Shown: piece by piece, positions 1 through 11,734 of the stretch
Layout of the letters: each line of letters starts with the position of its first letter
Position numbering within the stretch: the first letter of the stretch is position 1
Assembly (NCBI GenBank): GCA_964036665.1
Contig: OZ038533.1
Span: 5,230,413 to 5,294,412, forward strand
Source of the DNA: Gordius sp. MW1
Lineage: Eukaryota; Nematomorpha; Gordioida; Gordea; Gordiidae
Reading direction: 5' to 3'
Length of the DNA: 64,000 nucleotides
Program-made: the position numbers and the translations under genes
Notes under the pieces: generated by a model
Databases searched by the model: none
Told to the model about the DNA's origin: nothing
Seen by the model: the letters and a program-made list of their open reading frames with translations, nothing else

Positions 1-3000
1 CCAGCCCGCAATTTATAACAAAAAGCCCATCCATGCCCGGTTTTGGCGGTGCCAGTTGTATTTGCTTTTTAAAGTTAGCTACATCATGATCATTAAAAAG
101 TAAACCTTAAAAAATAAATTTACAACGAGGAATATTAATTTTTAGAGGAATATTAATTTTTAGTTGAATTTTGATGTTTACAAATGAAGCATGCATGAAT
201 AAAATGATCAAAACGCATTATATATCATATAAATTGAGTACTAATTAGTGGTTTTTTCTTATTATACTCTTCTCTAGTAGTATACCCGCAATCTCTATAT
301 GCAAGGAACTAATGATACCCGTGTTAAATACTTGAAAAATATATATTAATTATACCTTTATTTTTGTCTTGTATTAGCATCTTCCTTGTTTATTTTAGAT
401 GTTGAGATAATTTGTTAAAAAATAATTTAGAATTAAACTTCATCCTATTATAAAACACGCACTCGAGACAGAAAATTTTTGTATAAGTAGTGTTAGAATC
501 AGTAGATTTCACCAAAAATTAAATATCAAATTTATTAAGATTATTTATTATTTTTTATATGCACAACATTAACAAGACTCCTATATCATTGAAATTTCCC
601 GTATAATTAAAAAAAAATTCATTTTTTTTGTCCAAGGAGGGGGGGGGGGGGGTTCTAACCCGAAACTTTCCCCCCCTCCCTACGCTACTGTTAATAGTTA
701 TTTAAACAATCTTATAACTTATGAGACCTTCGGTATTTTTGCGTTTAATATAGACAAGGCATATTCCAAATTGTTATTTCTTAATAGGCTCGAGGTTTAC
801 CGATAGAAATAGTTATTTATAATAAGAACTCAAACTTGCTTGATAATTTGTGTCCGTCTTTTTTTAAGAGAAACTTTAAGTTTATACCTCTTCAAAAACT
901 GATAGTATAATAGAGTCCTCTACTTAGGTATGTTCTCTGTTTATGCGTATAAGAGCAATATATCATAAATGTTAAAAAAAGTTTTTAGGTCGTCCATAAT
1001 AAATTTTCTTGTGCTTCGGGGGGTTTGAATCTTGTTATCTTGTTACAAATATTAAGTTTTTTACATTTTTTTAAGAAGTTGATAATATTTTATGGAGCAC
1101 TAAATTTATTCATAAGTTTACATAAGGTTATATAGTCGTTCAAAATTTAGAAGGCTGAATAATCCGATTTTACAAAATGCATAGAAATTTAAAACCTGCA
1201 TCAATTTCTACTTTGAACTAAATTTGGATAAAGAAAATAGGCAAATTAATTTTTTCCTTATCAAAATAACGTTCTATAAAGATTTCATTCAGGTTTATGT
1301 AAAGTAAACTAAATTTTAATTTAATAAAGAATAAACATATGAGAAAGCTAATACATCACTCACTACTATCCTCGTTTCCCCTTTTAATTAACAAATATTT
1401 TAAACTTTATGACAGTTAAATTTATAAAATAGGTCCTTTTTGCAAATAAGTTTTTTATAAATTTGCAATTTTCAGGCAATCTTTAGGATAAAGAGGTTAT
1501 TGTATATTTCTCGGCCCGAGTCCGTCACTATTCTGACGTTTTTATTTTTAAATTTGTACAAGTTTTTTATTTATGTCCTGACCCAAGCCAACCTGATTTT
1601 TTAGTTATTTTTTTTGGGAAATTGTATTACTTATAATTTTTTAAAATATAATTATAGAATGAGATTGGTGAATTTTAATTTAGAGCAAGGATAATTTTGA
1701 AAATGAACATTACCCAATTAATTATTTCTTAAGCGTTAAAATCTAGCTCTATAAAAATAACCTGTGTAAACATTCAAAATACATCAGTTTTTTAAATAAT
1801 TCACTTATTTATTTCTAAAGTTCTAATAGTTTCTATAAATATATATAATGCAAAAATGTTGCAGTTTTTATCAAAAAAAATTTATAGACGGGGGGGGGGG
1901 GGGGTACGAGGTTGCAGTTTTAATGCTAAATATCGATGTATTTACTAATATCATAATTTATAAATGAATACTTGTGCATGGTTCAAATTGTAGATTTTTA
2001 TTTTTTTAGTCTAATATTACTTTTTTATTAGAGTAGCAGATTAATTATTTTTTGTTAAGAGAAGAAGGAGGTGTACAGCCTTCCCCCACCCGACTACGTT
2101 TATGGGCCTATAATAAGAAAAAAATTAAGGCGTTTTCTGGACCCTCTGACGTATACATTGTGCATTTAATTGGAAATGAATTGAAAAATAATAATTGAAT
2201 TCTGATGACTAGGCCCATATTTTCGGGCAAAACATTGCAATTAAAAGTTAATCGTTCAGTAGTTATATCATGAAATCAAAATATCCATAGTAAGAAAAGA
2301 GGGCACTTTTCTTTTGTCATAATCTTCAAAAAACAAGATCAATTCTATCACTTAAATGTTAAATCTCATTTATCAGCATAATTTTTAATCAATCAATTTA
2401 TAAAATATTTAGGAAAATTTTCTTATTTAATAACTATCTCAATTTTATTCGACTAGATATTTTCAGTGCACAATTAGTCTATTTAGAATGAATATTTGTA
2501 TAAAAGTTTTAAATATGACAAACTTGATTAGAACATAGTATAGCATTAATAAACAATTACATTTTATATTAATGCAATAACTTTAATGATAAAAAATTCA
2601 TGATTCATCCCTTTATGCCCTAAAAACTCTTGATGATTGGCAATTTATTCTTAGATTTATGAGGAAAATAATTGATGAATATTATACTATTGCGCATATA
2701 CAATATTAATACCTGTAAATACAAAAGTCTTTAGATTTTTTATCAAAATAAAGCTTCAAGTAATTGATATCTAACTATAAAACCAGCATCTTTAACAACA
2801 TTTTGTCAAATTCATAAAAATAATTATTAAAAATATAAAGATAGGTTAAAAATAAACAAATAAAATTATTTTTGATTACCTGTGCGTTTATAGGTAGCAT
2901 AGTACAACTCAATAAAAGGATTGTAAGGGAAAAGATGGCAAACATATTTATTGTATCTTGAAATTTCATATTTAAACCTTTGTTTCAAGAATAAAAGTCA

Positions 3001-3221
3001 GAGATTTAATTTTTATAAAGTTATATAAGAAGTATAAAATAAAAACTAATAAGGGAGCCGATGCAAAAAATAATGTCAATAAATTAAGGTGTAGTGTGAG
3101 GATGGACCGAAAACAATGATATCCACGAATAAGGGAATTTTTATTATGGACACAATAAACTCGTTTTTCCAAAAATAATCAAGTTCATTATAAATTTCGT
3201 CACCTTATATGATACTATTAC
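1..3221. other. AT-rich gene-free stretch
   Basis: No coding homology is visible on either strand; the short open frames near 2.8-3.2 kb look like chance frames in AT-rich DNA. Two long G runs stand out, of 14 bases at 639-652 and 15 bases at 1,890-1,904, the first followed by a short C-rich run. No repeat boundary could be fixed. Confidence 0.6.
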
Positions 3222-3389
3222 CACGGGCGTAGTCAGAATTAGGATTGGAGGGGGGCAATAATGATTTAGCCAGGGGCAAAATTATATTTTTTTTAAAATT
3301 GTAGCCATAATTACATTATAATTTTACAAATTTATGGATTTAGAGGGGGCATTAGCCTCTCACTGCCTCCCTATGGCTATGTCCATGGC
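3222..3389. mobile_element. short MITE of the GGGCGTAGCCA family (copy 1, diverged)
   Basis: The left end reads GGGCGTAGTCA and the right end TATGGCTATGTCCATGG, so the ends form a decayed inverted repeat. Inside are the family's recurring blocks: a G-rich run then GGCAATAATGATTTAG, and a right-hand G-rich/C-rich pair. Related copies are at 3,988, 10,296, 34,452 and 47,815, and partly inside the tandem units at 49.8-54.5 kb. No protein is encoded. The superfamily is not assigned because no clean target duplication is visible. Confidence 0.6.
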
Positions 3390-3660
3390 TATTTTAACAG
3401 TTTATATAACAGTATGAAATCTTTATTATAGTATGATGATAATTAATTATAAAAATACAATTTTATATATAAATCTAAACTTAAGAAGATTCTAGAAAAC
3501 ATTTTATTAATAACCTAAATATAAATTTTATTTGATAAAAGCCATATGCACTGAACAACCCTTCATAGTTAAAGACACCGCCTTAAATCATTTCAATTTT
3601 TGCTTCGGGAAAAAGGTTTTTAATGGATTGTCCGATCATATTTAACTAAAACAAAACAAT

Positions 3661-3840
3661 GTAGTGACCACGACCCTCGATAACGATTTGAGGGTGACCA
3701 ATTTCTTAAACATATATATATAAATTTATTACCAATCACACACGACCTTAATATATTTTTTACATTAAGCAAAAAATCACGATGGAAATTGTAAAATCCA
3801 ATACAATTTCGATCCATGGCTCTATGCCTGCTCATTTAAT
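3661..3840 (+). pseudogene. C-terminal remnant of a non-LTR-type reverse transcriptase polyprotein
   Basis: Translated from 3,661 this begins VVTTTLDN, and after one or more frame shifts ends MEIVKSNTISIHGSMP. The same tail closes the better preserved copy at 32,540-32,826 (MEIVKFNTISIHGSMP then stop) and the copy at 39,096-40,030. It is therefore the extreme C-terminus of the retroelement family described at 19,330 and 39,096. Only about 60 codons survive. Assignment rests on similarity to the other copies in this window. Confidence 0.6.
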
Positions 3841-3987
3841 ATATTTTTGCGTGTATTTTAATAGTGATATGGAAAAACTCGGAAAAATATATGAGCTCAT
3901 AGAATTTGCATTTAGCATTTAAAAGTGAGCTTTAAATATTTGGTGGACAAAGGTTTCTAGTAGGCCAAACTTTATCCAGGAGTAGGC

Positions 3988-4147
3988 ATAAGCGTAGCCA
4001 GGATTGGGTTTAGAGGGGGCAATAATGATTTAGGTAGGGGCAAAATGGTAATTTTTTTAAATTTTAGCCATAATTATATTAAATTTTAAAGGATTTTTTG
4101 GATTTGGAGGGGGGCAGCCGCCCTCCCTGCCAACCCATAGTTGGCAT
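3988..4147. mobile_element. short MITE of the GGGCGTAGCCA family (copy 2)
   Basis: The left end is AAGCGTAGCCAGGATTGGG and the right end closes with a decayed TTGGCATG. The interior has the conserved GGGGGCAATAATGATTTAGG block and a GGGGCAGCCGCCC dyad near the right end, as in the other copies. It encodes no protein. Confidence 0.65.
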
Positions 4148-4328
4148 GAGAGTGCACAATAAATGAAGCGTTTAATTTAGCTAAAAAATTTGTGATGATG
4201 ATAAGTTACACAAAATTATATTTTTGTATCTTTCATTCAAAATAATCAGGAAAAACCTGATAAATTTAACTTCCGGTGGTAATGATAATTTAAAATTTTT
4301 TGTAAGGTGACAGAACGTCCGAAAAAAC

Positions 4329-5267
4329 ATATTCACTTTTTTTTACCATATTTACATTAATCTTATTAACATTTTTTTTCTTAGCATAATATAAATAAAA
4401 TTTAACGTTAGGTGTTAAACCATGTTAAAAGCGAATTAATACTCACGCATTATGAACAACGATCGCTTGCGAATTGCTTAAACAATTTCGCGAATTTTCG
4501 CTTGGCGCGTCATCACGAACGCGGGGTTAGACGATTTACTTCAGGCTTATTTTATATACAAATAAGAAAAAGATCTCGGGGATATTTTATTTTTGCGTAA
4601 AATTTGTTTCCCGAATAATAATTTTTTTTTCATGAGGGATAACAAAAATATGTAAGAAGACATTTTTATCTTAAAAAAGGTGACAAGTTTTTTGTCTCGC
4701 TTTTAAAGAGGTTGGCATTTTACCTTTTCACAATTTACATATCAACCCCCTCCCCTCTCCCTGAAGGCTCATTATAACAATGTGTCCTACAAAAAAGACA
4801 ACGAATTGTAAAATACTTTGTGTATCTAAGCTTCTCTTCTCTCGCGACGTTGCAGACCAGCAGCGTACTGTGGTCGTTATATTTCTCAAATTTATGACAA
4901 ATACATAATGCTGTAAACATTTTTAAATAAATCGAACGCTTTCACGTTCAAGTTAGTCTTCAAAAAAAGGAACGCGTTCACGTTCCGTTCAAAGTTTTAT
5001 GATATTTTTTAAATTTAATTTAATATAAATAAATGTCCTATATTTTTTAACACAATATGTTAGCTATGATAAAAAATGATAGGTTTATTTCGATAATATA
5101 AATATAATATAATAGAGCGAATATAAAGATTTTTTATAAAAAAATTTTCTTCTCAATTTTTAATAATAATTGTTTTTCAAAAGTTTCGTAGGATAAGCAG
5201 GAAGGCTTGGCAGTAGGTGATGATAAAAACCTAGGTTTTGCATCGCAAACCTGAGGGTTAAGGTTCA
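4329..5267 (+). repeat. left arm of a 2.8 kb foldback
   Basis: This 939-bp segment is the near-perfect reverse complement of 6,212-7,124. The outer ends meet at ATATTCAC and GTGAATAT, and the inner ends at TAAGGTTCA and TGAACCTTA. Both arms contain short GAACGCGTTC-type motifs (left arm near 4,930-4,995), which resemble the subterminal repeats of the hAT remnant in the loop and at 31,158. Each arm carries the same 61-codon open frame, which is explained by the arms being copies and is not evidence of a gene. No target duplication is apparent at the outer ends. Confidence 0.85.
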
Positions 5268-5546
5268 GGTTTTCAAAAGATAAGGTTTTTTGAACACTTG
5301 AACCTTAACCTGAGGTTGATCCCGAAAATCAACCTGAAAAACCTTCAGGTCAACTTTAAATCCAATTTGTAACCCCAGGTTGACCTCATGTTAACCTGAA
5401 AAATGCTCTTTTTTTATGCGATAAATTTAAGAATAAATTTTATATTTTACTTTAACTATTTTCCTTTTACAAGATGCATTAAAATTTTTAAATATTCACA
5501 ATTTTAAATGAAGGAAAAATAGTTTGTTGTTATTATTTAAAAAAAA

Positions 5547-6132
5547 TAAGATATCATCCTCCAATCCGCCCTCTACTTCCTCGTCAAAAAATAATATTTC
5601 GGAATCGTCAGTTTTATCATTATCAATTCTAGGGGTTTCAAACCCTTTTTTCAATAAAACTAGAGGTTTATTCTTTTTTACATTTAGTAATTATTAAATA
5701 AGGTCCTTTATATAAAATAAGTCAATAATATGGTTATCATATTGTGGTCATGGCAATGTCAATTCATCTGCTGATTTTGGATATTCAGAATCTGAAGATG
5801 ACGACGATATAATAATGTGATTGTCCATATTAACCTATAAATTAAAATATAATTAATAATATCAAATTTATAAACTTTAATCTTATCTTCTTGTGCACGG
5901 TAATATGATAAAGGAAAAACAGCTGATTAATTATATAAGACTTTTTTATTACAAAATTGGGATTAACATAATTTTTCAAATAAATAAAAATAAAAAAGGA
6001 TTTTTTAAAATTGAACGAACGTTAAATTCGAACGCGTTCATCAAAAAAAAAGGAACGCGTTCAAAGTTCACAAAAAAAAGGAACGCCTTCATCAATTTTT
6101 CAAAAATTTGAACGCGTTCATTCACAACACTA
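5547..6132 (-). pseudogene. hAT transposase remnant, 5' end plus first coding part
   Basis: On the minus strand the element starts at 6,132 with TAGTGTTGTGAATGAACGCG, a hAT-like terminus followed by several GAACGCGTTC subterminal motifs. A start codon at 5,826-5,828 opens a reading frame beginning MDNHIIISS and rich in Ser and acidic residues (SDSEYPKSADELTLP). Further in, near 5,560-5,690, the sequence is homologous to the transposase piece EEVEGRLEDDIL of the copy at 31,158. Stops and frame breaks interrupt it and the C-terminal dimerization domain is missing. It lies wholly in the loop of the foldback. Confidence 0.65.
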
Positions 6133-6211
6133 GTTTTAACACACAATAAAATTATAGTTAGCGAAAAGTGGTTAAAGTAACAAGCTATACCATGTAGGCT
6201 CCACGAAATAT

Positions 6212-7124
6212 TGAACCTTAACCCTCCAAGTTGCGATGCAAAACCTAGGTTTATATCATCACCTACTGCCAAGCCTTCCTGCTTATCCTACGAAACTTTG
6301 AAAAACAATTATTATTAAAAATTGATAAGAAAATTTTTTATAAAAAATCTTTATATTCGCTCTATTATATTATATTTATATTATCGAAATAACCCTATCA
6401 TTTTTTATCATGGCTAACATATTGTGTTAAAAAATATAAGACATTTATTTATATTCATAAAACTTTGAACTGAACGTGAACGCGTTCCTTTTTTTGAAAA
6501 CTAACGTGAACGTGAACACGTTCGATTTTTTTAAAAATGTTTACAGCACTATGTATTTGTCATAAATTTGAGAAATATAACGACCACTGTACGCTGCTGG
6601 TCTGCAACGTCGCGAGAGAAGAGAAGCTTAGATACATAAAGTATTTTACAATTCGTTGTCTTTTTTGTAGGACACATTGTTATAATGAGCCTTCAGGGAG
6701 AGGGGAGGGGGTTGATATGTAAATTGTGAAAAGGTAAAATGCCAACCTCTTTAAGAGCGAGACAAAAAACTTGTCACCTTTTTTAAGATAAAAATGTCAT
6801 CTTACATATTTTTGTTATCCCTCATGAAAAAAAATTTATTATTCGGGAGACAAATTTTACGCAAAAATAAAATATCCCCGAGATCTTTTTCTTATTTGTA
6901 TATAAACTAAGTCTGAAGTAAATCGTCTAACCCCGCGTTCGTGATGACGCGCCAAGCGAAAATTCGCGAAATTGTTTAAGCAATTCGCAGGCGATCGTTG
7001 TTCATAGTGCGTGAGATTTAACTTTTTACATGGTTTAACACAAAACGTTAAACTTATATTTATATTATGCTAAGAAAAAAAATGTTAATAAGATTAATGT
7101 AAATATGGTATAAAAAGTGAATAT
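6212..7124 (-). repeat. right arm of the 2.8 kb foldback
   Basis: Reverse complement of 4,329-5,267 with small indels (913 against 939 bp) and scattered substitutions. The loop between the arms (5,268-6,211) holds a cluster of AACCTGA/TCAGGTT motifs at 5,270-5,400 and the hAT remnant. The Harbinger remnant begins about 60 bp beyond the outer end of this arm. Confidence 0.85.
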
Positions 7125-7180
7125 TACCCTACCTTTCCTAAATTAGTGATCTATCTAATGAGATTTTTAAATTATTTTAG

Positions 7181-7663
7181 GATGAGCAAGGTATTTATAT
7201 TCATTTAGTTGATGCTAGGAAAAGATTTATAGTTGTTGATGTTGGTATTAAAGGCAGTAAATGAGGTTTTCCAACTCTAATTAATTTAAAAAATTGGAAA
7301 ATGGTGTATTACCTATTCCTCCCCCCAAGAAGTTGCCAAATTCAAATATTATAGTTCCCAATGTGTTTGTGGCAGATGATCCCTATCCACTAAAAACTTA
7401 TATCATGAAGCCTTTTAAAGGTTTGGGCACTGATTCTATTAGACACTTTCATTATAGGCTTTCTATAGCTAGAAGGCTTGTTGAGTGTGCATTTGGTACA
7501 CTCACCTCCTAAGAGGATATTTGGTGGACCAATGGATACTAAAACCTACACAACTTATATAATAATAAAAACATGTGTGATTTTACACAACATGATTATT
7601 GATAAAGAAATTTCTTATGTTTCCTGGGATCTTTTAAAGGATCAAAAGAAAAAAGATCAATGA
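7181..7663 (+). pseudogene. PIF/Harbinger transposase remnant (DDE nuclease)
   Basis: Reading from 7,181 gives DEQGIYIHLVDARKRFIVVD and continues VGIKGSK to a stop at 7,262. After a frame shift it reads ENGVLPIPPPKKLPNSN, then VFVADDPYPLKTYIMKPF, then RLSIARRLVECAFGTL, and after a further shift RIFGGP and VILHNMI. These are the conserved blocks of the Harbinger-type endonuclease (DDE_Tnp_4 family): first Asp in the VVDVG block, second Asp in ADDPYP, Glu in ECAFG. At least two frame shifts and a stop make it dead. The N-terminus and the MYB-like partner protein are absent. An AG precedes the homology, so it may be the 3' exon. Confidence 0.85.
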
Positions 7664-7933
7664 TTCTTTCACCCACAATCTTTGAAAAATTTCACTCTTG
7701 AAGCTCAATGGGCCAATTATTTGTATTTTTTTTTGATAATAATGTTTTAGAATGGAAAATATTCTAAATCATTTTAATAAAGTAACTGCCTTAGATTTTT
7801 GTATATAATATAAATTCAATTAGCTGTATATGAAATTCAGATTCTGAATCTTTTACATTTACAACACTTATTCCTATCATATTTATTTTATTCATTGTAA
7901 GTATGTACTAAATATAATAAAATAAACAAAAAC

Positions 7934-8671
7934 TCGGGCCTTCGGCCCGTGGGGAGGGCAAGGGAAGGGGGAACGAAACTCATCTATACTCCGTATAAAA
8001 GTAGCATATTTGCTTTGCAATTTATGGGCGAGAAAGGTGGGAAGGGGCGAGAATGCCTATAGGGAGGTATTAAATGCACAATGATTAGTTAATTATTTAT
8101 ACAAATTTTCCATCACTTTGGCCAGTGGTGATTTTTTCTAATGGTTAGCAGACAGCCAAATAACTAGCTAAAAAAATTGATTTTAATCTCACTTTGGCCA
8201 ATGGTCATTTTTTTCAATGTTAGTAGCCAGCGGACGGCCAAAAAGTCATATTATCAATGGTATTAACAAGAACAACATATTAATTAAATAATAAAAAAAT
8301 ATAAAAAGTTTGCCCTCGCCGGTATTCAAACCCACGTCAGTAGAGGCATAAGCCTTTGTAGGGGCAGGTACTCATATCAGTCGAGGCATAGGCCCTCGTA
8401 GGGGGGGGGCATAGAGTATTTATAAATCTTAATCTAATAAACCAATTTAAAAACAAAAAAAACATTCGATTTATAATTTGGCCCATGGTCATTTTTTTCA
8501 TTGGTCAGTAGCCAGGACACGGTCAAAAAATCATATTAACAATGGTATTAACAAGAACAATATATTAATTTAATTAAAAAAATATTGCCCTCTCCGGTTA
8601 TCGATCAGCAAGTCAGATACATTTCAAATCCTAAAATAAAATTTGACCAAATTAAAAAATCGATAAATGGG
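7934..8671 (+). mobile_element. HLE (Helentron-like element), partial, + orientation
   Basis: It begins with the terminal hairpin CTCGGGCCTTCGGCCC, then a purine-rich tract, the block ACTCATCTATACTCCGTATA, the subterminal repeat (here TTTGCAATTTATGGGC) and GGGGCGAGAATGCCTATAGG. Core units follow, each with TTTGGCCAATGGTCA, a T run, a second CATTGGTCA-like motif and GGACGGCCAAAAAGTCATA, and tRNA-like pieces with an inverted B box (GGTATTCAAACC). The opposite end (AGCCCATAAATTGCATAGC) is missing here. Confidence 0.6.
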
Positions 8672-10295
8672 TTAGGATTTAAATATAGGTTAAGATCCGT
8701 ATTAACAAGTTACGTACGAGTTGAAATTTAGTAACTGCTTCCCCTCTCTCCCTCCCGTCTTAATACGCGCTACAACTTTAACCCCGCCATTTTTTTCTGT
8801 CCAAATACGCGATTCACGTTTCATGGATACAATTTCTTTATATCCTTTTTCTGGGTATTTTTTGGAAAAATCGATTAGAAATAAAAAAATGTATTATATG
8901 AACAAAGACTGATTTTGGGGAGTTTATTAATATGATAAAAAATATTTTGAAGGATGATAAGCTTTTTTATTATTATAATTGTTATTAATGTTTAGGATTG
9001 TCAAGTTTAGTAAATAACTATAATTAAGCTTATACTTCAAAATAATACAAATAACACCTTATTAGTATATAAAATAAAAGATAAACATCAATTAATTTTT
9101 AAATACTGTAGAATATTTAGTTTAAACAAAATTTATTAACCTAACAGACTTAAAGTCTGGAATTTTTAGCATTTTATCCAAAAGATTTAGTATACTTAAA
9201 ACTCCTATAAAAACAAAGCTTAAAAAGGCTGAAAAGATAGTTCAGGGTATTTGTACACTACAAATGTACTGATAAAAAGATTTGCCTATATATGATTATG
9301 AGATTAACAATAACAATACTCAGCAAATAACTCTTGATATTGATCTTCAACCCAACAAGCTAGAGATATTTGAGATATTTGTTCTTATTCCAATAATTTT
9401 CTATTACCATGGTTGTAATTTTATATTACATTTTAAGATATTGATGTATATATTATTGGTTGAAGTTTTCAAGTTCATACTATAATAATAAAAATCAGCC
9501 TTTACTTTACCATGGTTTGATTTTAGATATTTCACTAAATTGATATAAGGTTAATAAATTTAGACTTATAAAAACAAATTTATTCATATATAAATACAAA
9601 TTACATATAATTTTTAAATTATGTAACATTTGTAAAACATTTAGTTTAAAGAAAAACTTGTTGGGATCAGATAAGGCTTTAAAATTTTGAAGAAGAGAAT
9701 CAAGGAATGTCTTTTCCGGATCCTGAGAAGTTTTTTACTTCTCTGTCTCTATATTTATTAGCATGTTTATTTGATCACACAAAATAGAGTTTTTTCTTTT
9801 ATTACAGTTTTCCTTTTCAGGCTACTTTCACTATATGATAAGCACAATTTTTCTTTCCTAAATTTAGTTTTGCAATAATCAACTTTTAAAGTTAGTATTT
9901 TAATTGATACTAGTTACCAGCCAAGTTGCTGTGGCCACCAAACCCCAGGCTTTTTTCATTCAATTATTCATGTGGAGCTCTTCATGTGCCTTTCCACACT
10001 TCTTATTAACGTTTTTACTTGTTCTTGTCTAAGTATGTAAACATATTAAGTCATAGTAATAGTTTACTCAATAGCTTATATCTTGTTGATCGCGGTTGAG
10101 TTGAGACAGCAAAACTTCAAAAATTGCCTCTCGTACTAAGACGCGTCTATGTTTTAACATATTTGCTTTTTCAATCTAGATACAAAATCGCGTATTAAGA
10201 CGCACCCTTACAAGGCGAGCGCGGTAATTAATTTTAAAACGTATGAGCGCATAGGCGTAGCCAGGATTGCCTCATGGGGGGGGGTTTACAATTAG
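8672..10295. other. AT-rich gene-free stretch
   Basis: No homology is recognised. Short open frames at 8.7 and 9.3 kb have low-complexity translations and no family signature. A decayed MITE terminus (GGCGTAGCCAGGATTG) lies at 10,254, just before the next MITE. Confidence 0.5.
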
Positions 10296-10438
10296 CATGG
10301 GCGTAGCCGGCATTGGAATTACAAGGGGGCATTAATGATTTAGGGAGAGGCAAAATGATAATTTTTGAGAAATTTAAATATTTTTAGATTTAGAGGGGAG
10401 CAGCCGCCCCTCCCTGCCTTCCCCTTGGCTATGACCAT
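10296..10438. mobile_element. short MITE of the GGGCGTAGCCA family (copy 3)
   Basis: The left end is CATGGGCGTAGCCGGCATTG and the right end CCTTGGCTATGACCAT. The interior has GGGGGCATTAATGATTTAGG and a GGGAGCAGCCGCCCC dyad. A second left terminus of the same family at 10,254 suggests an older copy was hit by this one or that the end was duplicated. Confidence 0.7.
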
Positions 10439-10559
10439 CCTAGTTAAACGTAAGGAATCCAAGATTTATATTCAAATCTTGAGAAGGTACGGTAAAAATT
10501 AATTAAAGACTTTAGCACTAATTTAAAAAAATTAGATAAAATTGAATTAAATAATCTGG

Positions 10560-10690
10560 AATCAATGGATCCCTTTTTTATTGGTCAGTAGCTAGCAAAC
10601 GGCCAAATAGGCTCTATTTAGAAAAAAATTTTGCTATACTTTGGCCAATGGTCCTTTTTTTCATTGGTAAGTAGCCAGAATATAAATACA
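10560..10690 (+). repeat. HLE core unit fragment
   Basis: It contains CTTTGGCCAATGGTCC, a T run, CATTGGTAAGTAGCCAG and a GCAAACGGCC piece. This is the dispersed core unit seen throughout the window, here without element ends. Confidence 0.6.
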
Positions 10691-10828
10691 TAAGACGAAA
10701 AAAAAAATTTTGAATCAGAATTTCTCCACATTTTTTTCAGCCAGGACACCTTGCTAGAAGCTCTCGGAGTCCTTTTTTTTCTATAACCTAACAGGGATGT
10801 CTAAACTGTTTATAGTCTAATCAAGAAA

Positions 10829-11444
10829 GACCCCCCATGGTTCGATAAGTGCTTAGCAGCCGATAAACTCTGTGCAATCCTAAAGTTAACCCACGATACA
10901 ATCCCGCTCTACGTTAAACCAACAACAACCGTATACGTCGACGCGTCGGGATCTCACGTAGGCATATTCGATGAGAACGGGCCACACTCCAATACCTTCC
11001 AAAACGCAGCCGCATTTTTCGGTTGGAAGTGGAGAGAAACTCATCATAACACTAGCCGAAACGTTTCCAATACTCTATGGCTACATACGAGTACTCTCGG
11101 GACATGATCATCCCAAATTAATAACCGACTCGGCAACTGCTTATTACGTCCTAAAGAAAGGAGGCTCAAATTCTCCAATTATCGAGGAAGCAATATCAAC
11201 ATTCGTAAAATCATACGGCCTCAAACACCTACTCAACATCCATCATAACATTGCATGGATACCTACCGATAAAAACCCGGCTGACGAGCCTCCACGACAA
11301 TGGATGCCCTTGACCCCGGAATCTAGCCAGAACAACGCAGACGTAGAATTTATCTTGCAGCACGGTCTCCCCTCAGAGGAGGACTTTGATCCCTATTTTT
11401 GGGAAAACGAAATACCGGTCGAGCTGATAGATTTAGAACCGTAA
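10829..11444 (+). pseudogene. orphan retroelement RNase H domain
   Basis: The frame before 10,971 reads PWFDKCLAADKLCAILKLTH and then TTTVYVDASGSHVGIFDENG. After one frame shift near 11,030 the frame to the stop at 11,444 reads KLIITLAETFPILYGYIRVL, ITDSATAYYVLKKG, and IAWIPTDKNPAD. The order of an acidic residue in VDAS, Glu in AETF, Asp in TDSA and Asp in NPAD is the RNase H catalytic pattern found in reverse-transcribing elements. The domain is C-terminal, followed by about 45 residues (PESSQNNADVEF...) and a stop, with no integrase. Which element type it belongs to I cannot say. Base composition is clearly richer in GC than the surroundings, suggesting a different or recent source. One frame shift breaks it. 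Confidence 0.6.
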
Positions 11445-11734
11445 CAAACCCCGGCGCAGTTTCGTATATAAACACGCCCCTGCCCTCCGGACATTACTCG
11501 TTCGTTTTTCTCCCGTCGTAATATCCTCTTGCTCTCACCTCACCCGATCTTAGTGTCCTACCTTACCTTTAAATTTCGTTTTCACCTGCATAATCATGTC
11601 ATCTTTTTTGCACACTCACGCTCAATATTATACTCGCGCCTTTACATACTTATTTACGCGTCTTATTTGTCTCTTTAACATAGTGTTTTTTTAGAGTTTA
11701 CGCGTAAATAAACGCCTCCGGCGAAAGTTCTTTA
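11445..11734 (+). promoter_or_regulatory. GC-richer tail of the RNase H element with TATA-like and AATAAA motifs
   Basis: Downstream of the RNase H stop lie TATATAA at 11,465-11,471, a pyrimidine-rich stretch, and AATAAA at 11,707-11,712. This order (TATA, then polyadenylation signal) is what a 3' LTR or a 3' untranslated region would show. No second copy exists in the window to test for a terminal repeat, so the reading is an inference. Confidence 0.3.

Noticed and set aside
4735..4920. 61-codon frame conserved between 4,735-4,920 and 6,537-6,722
   Set aside because: The two lie in opposite arms of one foldback, so similarity is expected without selection. No family signature.
8721..8912. 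63-codon frame near 8.7 kb and others of 60-70 codons in AT-rich gaps
   Set aside because: No homology, low complexity, length expected by chance.
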